Position numbers and translations under genes: made by a program
The notes under the pieces: model-generated
Seen by the model: only the letters and a program-made list of their open reading frames with translations
Databases searched by the model: none
Told to the model about the DNA's origin: nothing
DNA from: Alphaproteobacteria bacterium
GTDB taxonomy: Bacteria; Pseudomonadota; Alphaproteobacteria; Rhizobiales; Devosiaceae
Assembly: GCA_024279675.1 (NCBI GenBank)
Contig: JAJRRG010000159.1
Span: 1 to 43,110, forward strand
DNA: 43,110 bases
Reading direction: 5' to 3'
Part shown: piece by piece, positions 33,336-41,310 of the stretch
How positions within the stretch are numbered: the stretch's first letter is position 1
Layout of the letters: the number at the start of each line of letters is the position of its first letter

Positions 33336-34652
33336 TCACGAAAAGTTAGGCAACAGGTCCCCGTGCGCTTCGATTAGGTCATCACAAAGAGCCCAAATCT
33401 GATCTAAATCCAGTTCGGCACCCGTATGCGGGTCGAGCATGGCGGCCTGATAGACATGCTCGCGCTTGCCTGATAATGCGGCGCGTACTGTCAGGCGTTG
33501 CACGTTGATTGATAATTGCATAATGGCGGCCAAATGGGCTGGAATTTCTCCAATTTGTGTGGGCTGAATGCCATTGCGATCCACCACACAGGGCACTTCG
33601 ACAATTGCATCATCGGGCAAATTTGAGATCAGACCATTATTGGGCACATTGCCATAGATAAGGCTGGGCTCGCCCGTCACCGCCGCATGGATAATCCCAG
33701 CGGCATATTCATTACTTTGACAAACCTCAATGGGGGCCGACCCCTCCAGTTCTTTTTGCAACTCTTGCCATTCTTCTATTTGTTCCTCACAACGATATAG
33801 ATATTCACCAATACGTAAGCCGAATTTTTCCACCAGTTCTGGACGATTGGATTTTAGATACCAGGGATTATACTCGGAAAAATGCACGGAGGATTCAGTG
33901 ACGAAATGCCCAACTCTTTTGAGCAGGTCAAAACGTACAAGATCGCCCTCAGGTATGTCCCCAGATTTAGCTAAAGCCAAAAGGGCCGGATAAAGATCCT
34001 CTAAACTTCCATCAGCCAGAATTTTCTCAAATTTCAAGTAAAAAGCCACGTGGTTGATACCTGCGCATTGATAGTTGAGTTTTTCAGGATCTTCCCCCAA
34101 AGCTTCAGCCAATTGGTGCGCGGTTTCCTGCACAGAATGGCACAGGCCCACGGTTTTAATTTTGGGAAAACGTTCTTTTACAGCCCAGCAATTGATGGCC
34201 ATGGGATTTACATATTGCAAAAGAATAGCGTCCGGGCACAGTTCTTCCATATCCTGACAAATATCAAATAAAACGGGGATTGTACGCAAACCACGAAATA
34301 TTCCGCCAATGCCCAGCGTATCGCCAATAGTTTGGCCCAACCCGTATTTTTCAGGCACTTCAAAATCTGTTACCGTCGCGGGTTTATACCCCCCCACCTG
34401 CATCATCAAAATGACAAAATTTGCCCCTTCCAACGCTTCACGCCTGTCGGTGGTGGCTTCAATTTTAAGGTCAGAAATGTCTAGGGCCTCACCAATCCGA
34501 GTTGCCACTTTCTTAGATGTTTCAAGGCGTATTGGATCAATATCATGCAGGGCAATCCGCGCATGTTGCAGGTCTTTGTTACTCAGCACATCGCTGAGAA
34601 TATTTTGGGCAAAAACGGTGCTCCCGGCCCCGATCAGTGTAATTTTTAACAT
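33336..34652 (-). CDS. GH4 family alpha-galactosidase
   Basis: This is an NAD- and metal-dependent glycosidase that cleaves by oxidation-elimination. It has 438 residues. The NAD-binding loop is GAGST at 8-12, and metal ligands are Cys171 and His201. The motif CHSV at 171-174 is the one associated with alpha-galactosidases in GH4; 6-phospho-glucosidases carry CN and alpha-glucosidases CHE. Its operon partners suggest that it releases galactose or a galactosamine-type sugar from an imported alpha-galactoside in the cytoplasm. Confidence 0.9.
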   Translation of the reverse strand: MLKITLIGAGSTVFAQNILSDVLSNKDLQHARIALHDIDPIRLETSKKVATRIGEALDISDLKIEATTDRREALEGANFVILMMQVGGYKPATVTDFEVPEKYGLGQTIGDTLGIGGIFRGLRTIPVLFDICQDMEELCPDAILLQYVNPMAINCWAVKERFPKIKTVGLCHSVQETAHQLAEALGEDPEKLNYQCAGINHVAFYLKFEKILADGSLEDLYPALLALAKSGDIPEGDLVRFDLLKRVGHFVTESSVHFSEYNPWYLKSNRPELVEKFGLRIGEYLYRCEEQIEEWQELQKELEGSAPIEVCQSNEYAAGIIHAAVTGEPSLIYGNVPNNGLISNLPDDAIVEVPCVVDRNGIQPTQIGEIPAHLAAIMQLSINVQRLTVRAALSGKREHVYQAAMLDPHTGAELDLDQIWALCDDLIEAHGDLLPNFS

Positions 34653-34707
34653 CCTACATACTCCATAGGTCTTTTTGTAAATTCAAAGGTTTCAACTTGG
34701 GTCTTAA

Positions 34708-35553
34708 TTATTTCACTCCAGAGGCCGCAATGCCTTGGATGAATTGTTTCTGGGCAAAGAAAAATGCCACCATAATGGGCGCCACCGAAATAATAACGGC
34801 GGCCATCATGAGCGCCCATTGCGCCCGATATAGACGTTGGAATAAAGACAATCCCACGGGCAACGTGGTCTTTTCCAAATCGCTTGGTAGATAGATTAGC
34901 GCCGAGAACAGGTCGTTCCAGGAGGACATGAAAGCAAACAAAGCCAACGCCCCAAGGGCCGGCTTTGCAAGGGGCAAATAAATACCCCAATATATTTGGA
35001 ACAGGCTGGCCCCATCCAATTGAGCAGCCTCAAGCAAATCCAAGGGAATGGTTCTGAAATATTGCCGCAACAGGAAAATTCCAAAGGCGCCTCCTAAAAA
35101 TTGCGGCAGATACAGCGGTAAATCAGTTCCATAAAGTCCCAGGGTTTTGAATATTAAAAACTGAGGAATGATGGTCATTTGATAGGGCACCATCAGCGTC
35201 GCCAAAAGCAGAAGAAACAGGAAATCGCGCCCCCGGAATTTGACCACCGCAAAGACAAAGGCCCCCATGGAACAGGTGACCACCTGGCCGATTGTGGACA
35301 GGGCTGCAATGCGCATGGAATTCCACATCAGAGACGAGAATTTCATTTTCTCCCATGCATCGGGGAAGTTTTCCAGCGTCACGGTTTTGGGAATGAGGTC
35401 ACGGGTAAATTGATCGGCGGCGGGCTTCAACGCGGTCGAAATCATCCAAGCAAACGGCGCCATCATCAAGATACCCCCGAGAATGAGCGCAAGATAAAAT
35501 CCGTAATTCTGCGCCAGATGGGTGCCTATTTGTTTTGACATCGGTTGGGCCAT
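34708..35553 (-). CDS. ABC transporter permease, MalG type
   Basis: This is an inner-membrane permease of a CUT1 sugar importer, 281 residues, about six helices. The EAA loop near residues 175-195 reads LEAAQLDGASLFQIYWGIYLP, typical of MalG/UgpE. Its ATG overlaps the stop of the MalF-type gene by one base (TAATG). The hydrophilic tail ends ASGVK. Confidence 0.93.
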   Translation of the reverse strand: MAQPMSKQIGTHLAQNYGFYLALILGGILMMAPFAWMISTALKPAADQFTRDLIPKTVTLENFPDAWEKMKFSSLMWNSMRIAALSTIGQVVTCSMGAFVFAVVKFRGRDFLFLLLLATLMVPYQMTIIPQFLIFKTLGLYGTDLPLYLPQFLGGAFGIFLLRQYFRTIPLDLLEAAQLDGASLFQIYWGIYLPLAKPALGALALFAFMSSWNDLFSALIYLPSDLEKTTLPVGLSLFQRLYRAQWALMMAAVIISVAPIMVAFFFAQKQFIQGIAASGVK

Positions 35554-36440
35554 TATTCACCTCCCCAGCGTTTTTGCAGGCGTGAATAAACCAAGGTCAG
35601 GGATAGGACAACCAGTGCCAGTACAACGGACTGGGCAGAAGCTGATCCCATGCGGAAGAAATTGAAGCCGTCACGATAAATCTGGAACACCAAGGTAGGC
35701 ATGGACGACCCCCCGCTTGAGGTTGCAGTAAGAATGTACACATAGTCAAACGCTTGAAATGCGTTAATGGTCGAGAGCACCGTCTGGAAAAACAATGAGG
35801 GCAACAGCAAGGGAATGGTCAATGTCCAGAATTGTTGGAAGGGGGTCGCTCCATCAATGGTTGCGGCCTCATAAACATCGCGGGGAATGGCTTGTGATCC
35901 GGCAAGAAAGATAATCATTCCCTCCCCGATGGCACCCCAAACATTGACGATAACTACCGAGTAAAGCACCATTTTGGAACCCAGCCACGAGACTGGCTCC
36001 ATACCGATAACATCCAAAACGGCGTTAAGCGCCCCCTTGTCCTTGGCATAAATCCACGACCAAACCAGACCAACTGCAGTGGGCGAAGTAATAACGGGTA
36101 AAAAGAAAATCATCCGGAAAAAACTTTTGCCCACAATATGTCGATTGAGCATAACCGCAACAACCAGCGATATAACAATGGTTGCGGGCACATACATGAT
36201 GGAGAACATCGTCGTGTTAAACAATGCCTTGCGGAATTTACGGTTGCCCGGCAAATCCGTATAGTTTTCTATCCCCACCCACTCGGGGGGTGTGAGCAAA
36301 TCCCAACTAAAAAAGCTGATACCAAAGGTGGCGGCAATTGAGCCAACCGCCCCAACAACCAGCCCAACCAAGGTTGGCGCCAGAAGAATCCAGACCCAAA
36401 CTTTTTGACCACCGCGTGGGTTAATGCCTCTTGTGTGCAT
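35553..36440 (-). CDS. ABC transporter permease, MalF type
   Basis: This is the second permease of the CUT1 importer, 295 residues with six helices. The EAA loop reads YEAATIDGATPFQQFWTLTIP. It overlaps the MalG-type gene, so the two are translated together. It lies downstream of the terminator hairpin that follows the binding-protein gene and is probably made at a lower level. Confidence 0.93.
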   Translation of the reverse strand: MHTRGINPRGGQKVWVWILLAPTLVGLVVGAVGSIAATFGISFFSWDLLTPPEWVGIENYTDLPGNRKFRKALFNTTMFSIMYVPATIVISLVVAVMLNRHIVGKSFFRMIFFLPVITSPTAVGLVWSWIYAKDKGALNAVLDVIGMEPVSWLGSKMVLYSVVIVNVWGAIGEGMIIFLAGSQAIPRDVYEAATIDGATPFQQFWTLTIPLLLPSLFFQTVLSTINAFQAFDYVYILTATSSGGSSMPTLVFQIYRDGFNFFRMGSASAQSVVLALVVLSLTLVYSRLQKRWGGE

Positions 36441-36473
36441 AAGACTTCAATCGATTAAGAAAAAATTGGGGTG

Positions 36474-36513
36474 AAATAAAAAAATCCTGCCCAAACACTT
36501 TGTCCGGGCAGGA
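36474..36513 (-). terminator. rho-independent terminator between the binding protein and permease genes
   Basis: On the minus strand TCCTGCCC and GGGCAGGA pair around a 13-nt loop and are followed by ATTTTTTTAT. It lies directly after the binding protein stop inside the operon, so it should act as a partial terminator that sets a high ratio of binding protein to permease. Confidence 0.85.
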
Positions 36514-36523
36514 CGCTTCTCAC

Positions 36524-37777
36524 TTATTGATTGTCTGCCAATACTTCATCGGCGGACGGGGTAATTTCAGCAAGCGCGTCTTGCATGGACATTTCATCCA
36601 GCCAGACTTCGGACAATAAATCCCCAACGGTTGCAGACCATTCCTCATACCCCCTAAAGCTAGGCTTGGTATGGGCATAGGCAACAGCATCGGTGAATAT
36701 CGTTTGGTCAATTGCACCGGGCTGATCCAGATAGGCTGGAGAATTAACAACACTATCAAGCACAGGAATTGCAAAGCCCAGCTCTGCCAAACGGGTCTGT
36801 CCAGCTTCGGAAATCACAAATTTAATGAACTCCACGGCTTCGTCAGGATGGGCTGTTGTTGCTGACGCAACAATCCCGGCACTGTTGACCAAAGTCGCTC
36901 GACTTGCAGGGCCTTTAGGAAAGGGTGCAATGTCCCAACCAAAGGTCAGGTCCGCATATCCGGGCACAACCCAGTGACCAGAAAACGTCATGGCCGCAAC
37001 GCCTGCAAGGAACCCATCATACCCGTAGGATTCCAAATCTTCATCGCTCATGATACCGCCGGATGTATAAAGGGTATTGATATAATCCCACGCGTCCAAA
37101 GCAGCGCCTTCGCCAACGAGAGTTGATGTGTAATCGTCAGAAATTGGTGAGGCACCATATGAATACACAACAGGGCCCCAAAAAGGTTCCATGTCCCAAA
37201 GCTCAGTGGATATTCCCCACTGGTCTGTCCGGCCATCCCCGTTAGTATCTAGGGTAAGTGCTGCTGCGGCGGCGCTCAAATCCTCAAGCGTCCAACTATC
37301 ATCAGGATAGCTCACCCCCGCCGCGTCAAACATGTCTTTGTTATAGAACATAACAATGGTTTGCATATCACGGGGCAAACCAAATGTACCAGAATCTAGC
37401 TGATATGTGCTCAAGGGACCCGGATATACACCTTCAAGAACTTCAGGGGACGCCGCTAAATAGGGAGACAGATCAAGCAATGCACCACGGCTCTGCCAAT
37501 CTGGATATATCGGTGCATCCATGGCAAAAATGTCAGGTGCAGTTCCCCCTACGGTCTGAATACGCAACTTATCCCAATAGGAATCCCAATCAGCGATCTC
37601 CACTTTCACACTAATGTTTGGGTGCAGCGCTTCAAATTCATCAACGATTTGGTTCCACACGGCAATTTCTGGGGGATCTCCCCACATCATATAGGTCAAT
37701 TCTGTTTGCGCTGTTGCGGGCATGGCAGATATGCCAAGACCGGCCAGAGCCGCCATTGTCAAAAATATTGGTTTCAT
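36524..37777 (-). CDS. ABC transporter substrate-binding protein, family 1 (sugar)
   Basis: This is a periplasmic sugar-binding protein of the CUT1 class, 417 residues. The signal peptide MKPIFLTMAALAGLGISAM ends at about residue 24 (ATAQ). I chose the ATG at 37777 with GGAGGAA just upstream. The mature part is the MalE-like fold with many acidic and aromatic residues; PDIFAMDAPIYPDW and MFSGHWVVPGYADLTF-like regions line the sugar site. It is the first gene of the sugar operon. No ATPase subunit is encoded in the operon, so a shared MsmK/UgpC-like ATPase must be used. Confidence 0.93.
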   Translation of the reverse strand: MKPIFLTMAALAGLGISAMPATAQTELTYMMWGDPPEIAVWNQIVDEFEALHPNISVKVEIADWDSYWDKLRIQTVGGTAPDIFAMDAPIYPDWQSRGALLDLSPYLAASPEVLEGVYPGPLSTYQLDSGTFGLPRDMQTIVMFYNKDMFDAAGVSYPDDSWTLEDLSAAAAALTLDTNGDGRTDQWGISTELWDMEPFWGPVVYSYGASPISDDYTSTLVGEGAALDAWDYINTLYTSGGIMSDEDLESYGYDGFLAGVAAMTFSGHWVVPGYADLTFGWDIAPFPKGPASRATLVNSAGIVASATTAHPDEAVEFIKFVISEAGQTRLAELGFAIPVLDSVVNSPAYLDQPGAIDQTIFTDAVAYAHTKPSFRGYEEWSATVGDLLSEVWLDEMSMQDALAEITPSADEVLADNQ

Positions 37778-38004
37778 AAATTCCTCCATCCGGACTGCGT
37801 GAACGTTACAGTCTGTTTCATCGGCTAGTCTGTTTCATCGACAAGTCAATCAGCCCAGACCCGCTTCAATCCTAAACAGGAACAGACTAACCCTCCAAAA
37901 AAACTATACGCTGACATTTTTGAGAATTCTTCCCGGATTCTTCGTATATTATTCCTGTTTCGTCCCTTTTATGTTATATTTAAGTCAGGCGGTCATGATT
38001 TCCA
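37778..38004. promoter_or_regulatory. divergent control region with repeated AraC-type half sites
   Basis: AGTCTGTTTCATCG occurs at 37810 and 37827, two copies with 17-bp spacing. An inverted copy, GGAACAGACT, lies at 37879-37888, and CCTGTTTCGTCC lies near 37954. Direct repeats with about 17-21 bp spacing are the usual form of AraC/MelR sites. The region separates the sugar operon from its divergent AraC gene. Confidence 0.6.
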
Positions 38005-38880
38005 ATGAAAGAGAACAGGATGCTCGAACAAGAACAAGTAGAGAATGATGAAATTCTTGGACAGGATTTTTGTATTGAAACCCATCTTGCAGATGCAATG
38101 GGCAGCGCTCACTGGCACGATCATATTGAATTAAACTATCTGTGGAGCGGCACCCTGATCTATCTGATCAACGGACGCAGGCATCAATTAAAGGCCGGAC
38201 AGATTTGTGTGTTTTGGGCCGCAACGCCCCATCAGGTGCTCAAGGTAGATGACAATCAAATGCTCTCATGCGCCTACCTTCCCCTTAGCACATTCCTTTC
38301 CCTCAATCTTAATCCAGACTTTCGTCATAAGATCATGAAAGGCAATCTATTGTCGTCCAACTTCGCCGACCCTGCGGACGCGCATAATTTTGAACGTTGG
38401 ACAAGGGAATGGGAAGAAGGGCATATGGCCCAACACCTTATTTTGGAAGAGGAAATTCAGGTGCGCCTTAAACGCCTGTCTTGGGCGCATCGGGAAATGC
38501 TGGGGGATAGTGAGGAGACAGCCCCCATCACATTGAACTCTTCAAAACGTGCGATTGAACATGTGGAACGCATGGCGGGGTATATTCAAGAGGAATTTAC
38601 CTCTGGCATTACTCCGGTTGATGTGGTGGCAAACGCGGGGTTACATCGATCAAAGGCGAGTGAGGCGTTCAGGGAAATTCTTGGCTTGAGCATTGGGGAA
38701 TATATAAAGCGGCACCGCTTACGCCATGCTATGCGTCAATTGGTTGAAACTGATTTAGATGTGGCTCATATTGCCTTTGAGTGTGGCTACCAAAGTCTTT
38801 CGCGTTTTTATGCGGCGTTTAAACAAAGGACTCGTCTGACCCCCCTCGCCTATCGTGCCGAATGTCGCTCCACCATGTGA
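38005..38880 (+). CDS. AraC family transcriptional regulator
   Basis: The protein has 291 residues. The N-terminal cupin sensor contains MGSAHWHDHIELNYLWSG and the pattern GQICVFWAATPHQV, as in MelR-like regulators. The C-terminal double HTH (about 191-285) includes LHRSKASEAFREI and YQSLSRFYAAFKQRTRLTPLAYR. It is divergent from the sugar operon and probably activates it when the sugar is bound. Confidence 0.92.
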   Translation: MKENRMLEQEQVENDEILGQDFCIETHLADAMGSAHWHDHIELNYLWSGTLIYLINGRRHQLKAGQICVFWAATPHQVLKVDDNQMLSCAYLPLSTFLSLNLNPDFRHKIMKGNLLSSNFADPADAHNFERWTREWEEGHMAQHLILEEEIQVRLKRLSWAHREMLGDSEETAPITLNSSKRAIEHVERMAGYIQEEFTSGITPVDVVANAGLHRSKASEAFREILGLSIGEYIKRHRLRHAMRQLVETDLDVAHIAFECGYQSLSRFYAAFKQRTRLTPLAYRAECRSTM

Positions 38881-38894
38881 TGAGCTAACATTAT

Positions 38895-39593
38895 TTACGT
38901 GCGGTAATCGTCGATCAAGGGATTTGGCTTAGCCAAGGTGGTGAGAGATTTCAGATCATTCAACCTCACCACACTGCCCTCGACCTTCACCCCATAGGCC
39001 TTGAGGGTGCCAAATGCGCGGGACAGGTTTTCCGGCGTCATGCCAAGAATTGACGACAAGGTTTTTTTATCACATGGCAAACATACGGTGCCATTTTCGC
39101 CCTGGTTTAGGTGATATTTGATCAAACGATTTGCCAAACGCTCCACTCCCGTGCGTAACCGCAAATCCTTATATTCTTTGACGACCGCACGAAAATATCC
39201 GGCAAGTTCCACAACGATAGAACGGGCAAAGCCATCATCCTGCTCAAAGGCATCGCGCACATTTTGAGCAGGTATCATCAGGATACGTGATTTTTCAGTT
39301 GTACGTGCAGACATCAGATAGACCGCATCCTTAATAACAGCAGCCAGAATAAACGACCCCACAGGCCGCACCAGTGCAAGCACGCCCTCGCGCCCACTGG
39401 TCTCAGCATAAAGCTCCACACATCCCTCAATAACAAAGAACAAAAAATCCGCCTGGTCGCCCTCATCTATCAGCTCGACCTGGGCTGGAAAATTCTGCAA
39501 ATAGGCAGCTTTCATCAATCCTTCAAAATTCTCATCGCGCATCCCTGCAAAAAGACTTAGCTGGCGAATCTCTGGCAAAGCGTCTACGCGCAC
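38895..39593 (-). CDS. Crp/Fnr family regulator (Nnr/Dnr-like)
   Basis: The protein has 232 residues. A cyclic-nucleotide-binding-type sensor domain (residues about 10-125, with EGCVELYAETSGREG) and a C-terminal winged HTH (DKKTLSSILGMTPENLSRAF) are visible. The N-terminal Cys cluster of FNR is missing, so oxygen sensing by an iron-sulfur cluster is not expected; Nnr/Dnr-type heme- or NO-based sensing is more likely. It lies beside narK and is divergent from it. An FNR-type box is 13 bp upstream of the ATG, which suggests autoregulation. Confidence 0.9.
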   Translation of the reverse strand: MRVDALPEIRQLSLFAGMRDENFEGLMKAAYLQNFPAQVELIDEGDQADFLFFVIEGCVELYAETSGREGVLALVRPVGSFILAAVIKDAVYLMSARTTEKSRILMIPAQNVRDAFEQDDGFARSIVVELAGYFRAVVKEYKDLRLRTGVERLANRLIKYHLNQGENGTVCLPCDKKTLSSILGMTPENLSRAFGTLKAYGVKVEGSVVRLNDLKSLTTLAKPNPLIDDYRT

Positions 39594-39605
39594 ATTCTAC
39601 TCCAA

Positions 39606-39619
39606 TTGATAATTATCAA
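39606..39619. promoter_or_regulatory. FNR-type box upstream of the Crp/Fnr gene
   Basis: TTGATAATTATCAA is a perfect TTGAT-N4-ATCAA inverted repeat. It ends 13 bp before the ATG of the Crp/Fnr gene (minus strand), a position expected to repress it, perhaps by its own product. Confidence 0.85.
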
Positions 39620-39740
39620 GACCTCGTTTGACTTATTTTGCAATAGGCCGCGTGAATTGTAAAGCACTCACCAAAGCATTCAAAATCACCGAACAAATTT
39701 AGATTCCCGCCCCCTTGTTTCTTAGTTTGCCTATTGGTTT

Positions 39741-39754
39741 TTGATTTATATCAA
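39741..39754. promoter_or_regulatory. FNR-type box upstream of narK
   Basis: TTGATTTATATCAA is a perfect TTGAT-N4-ATCAA inverted repeat, 83-96 bp before the narK1 ATG. A TAGAAT or TAAAGC box about 17 bp downstream could be the -10 element. The position fits a class II activator site. Confidence 0.85.
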
Positions 39755-39836
39755 GCCCATCCGCCCTAGAATAAAGCTGTTTGTTGCGGACGGCTTTGCG
39801 CCCGCATAGCCGCGCGTAACTAATAGGGGACGATTT

Positions 39837-41243
39837 ATGGAAATTCAAAATAAAGCCACCAGCCTTTGGCCTAACTTCTTTAAGGTAAATATGGTGCAGA
39901 TCAGAACGTTCCACATGACGTGGTTTGCGTTCTTTGCATGCTTTTTTGCTTGGTTTGGCATTGCGCCACTCATGATTATTGTTCGCGAAGAACTAAGCCT
40001 CACAAAAGAGCAAGTTGGCTGGACAATCATCGGCTCGGTCGCAATGACAATTTTTGCGCGGTTCCTGGTTGGCTGGTTAGTCGACAGGTATGGTCCACGG
40101 ATGACCTACACGTGGTTGTTGCTATTGGGCGCGTTCCCCGTGGCCTTTATCGGTATGGCAAATAGCTTTGAGAGCTTCCTGTTGTTCCGTCTTGCCATTG
40201 GCATGATTGGGGCTTCCTTCGTAATCACCCAATATCACACTTCAGTTATGTTTGCCCCCAACGTTGTTGGCACAGCAAACGCAACCAGTGCTGGTTGGGG
40301 TAATCTGGGTGGTGGTGTCACACAGTTAATGATGCCGCTCATTTTTTCCATGTTTGTTGTTGGATTTGGCTTCACAGATGCCGAAGGCTGGCGTCTATCG
40401 ATGGTGATTGTTGGGGCTGTGATTTTTGTCATTGGTATCGCCTATTATTTCCTCACTCAAGATGCACCTGACGGCAAGTTCAAGGACCTGCGCGCACAGG
40501 GGAAGATGCCCGCGAGCACCAAAGTAGCTGGTGCTTACTGGAAGGCCATGGCCGATTATCGGGTGTGGGTGTTGTTCCTGATTTATGGAGCATGTTTTGG
40601 TATCGAGCTTACAGTCAACAACGTGGCCGCTCTGTATTTCTATGACTATTTTGAAGTTGACCTGATCACCGCTGGTATGATTGCCGCCTCGTTTGGTTTG
40701 ATGAACATCTTTGCCCGGACGCTGGGTGGAATATTTGGCGATAACTTTGGCTCCCTTTGGGGCTTAAAAGGTCGTTCATTCTGGCTGTTCATCGTGTTGC
40801 TTGGCGAAGGCCTTGCGCTGATGCTGTTTAGTCAAATGAATGTGCTGTTCTTAGCTATCCCCACTTTGATCCTATTCTCTTTGTTCACTCAGATGGCTGA
40901 GGGCGCGACCTATTCGGTGGTTCCTTTCATCAACAAAAAAGCACTTGGCGCTGTTGCCGGGATTGTTGGTGCCGGTGGGAACGCGGGTGCGGTTGCAGCC
41001 GGGTTCTTGTTCAAGGGTGACATGGAATGGAACGACGTGTTCTTCACCATTGGGATTGTTGTTGTCATTGCAGCATTCCTTTCATTCCTCGTGCGTTTTT
41101 CACCCACACGCGAAGCCGAGGAAAGAATTGCCTTCGAACAAGCCCAAATGGACGTGCTGGTTCACAAGGCAGATGAGGCCAAGGCTGCGGTTCTGCACTC
41201 ACAGGAAATGATCGCCCAAGCTCAGGCCACGCTGGCGAAATAA
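39837..41243 (+). CDS. nitrate/nitrite transporter NarK1 type
   Basis: This is an MFS transporter of the nitrate/nitrite porter family, 468 residues with 12 helices. The two family motifs are ATSAGWGNLGGGVTQ near residue 143 and GAGGNAGAVAAGFL near residue 380. NarK1-type proteins are thought to bring in nitrate with protons. A coiled-coil-like tail follows the last helix (RFSPTREAEERIAFEQAQMD). A NarK2-type gene follows; in Paracoccus the two are one fused protein, here they are separate. The start is ATG with AGGGG upstream. Confidence 0.93.
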   Translation: MEIQNKATSLWPNFFKVNMVQIRTFHMTWFAFFACFFAWFGIAPLMIIVREELSLTKEQVGWTIIGSVAMTIFARFLVGWLVDRYGPRMTYTWLLLLGAFPVAFIGMANSFESFLLFRLAIGMIGASFVITQYHTSVMFAPNVVGTANATSAGWGNLGGGVTQLMMPLIFSMFVVGFGFTDAEGWRLSMVIVGAVIFVIGIAYYFLTQDAPDGKFKDLRAQGKMPASTKVAGAYWKAMADYRVWVLFLIYGACFGIELTVNNVAALYFYDYFEVDLITAGMIAASFGLMNIFARTLGGIFGDNFGSLWGLKGRSFWLFIVLLGEGLALMLFSQMNVLFLAIPTLILFSLFTQMAEGATYSVVPFINKKALGAVAGIVGAGGNAGAVAAGFLFKGDMEWNDVFFTIGIVVVIAAFLSFLVRFSPTREAEERIAFEQAQMDVLVHKADEAKAAVLHSQEMIAQAQATLAK

Positions 41244-41254
41244 ATAAATTAAAC

Positions 41255-41276
41255 AGGCGGGCCACCCGGTCCGCCT
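41255..41276. repeat. intercistronic hairpin between the two narK genes
   Basis: AGGCGGGCC and GGTCCGCCT form a 9-pair stem around ACCC. There is no T-tract, so it is more likely an RNA-stabilising or processing element than a full terminator. Confidence 0.6.
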
Positions 41277-41310
41277 TAATCCGAACAGACCCAAATTTAG
41301 GAGATATATC

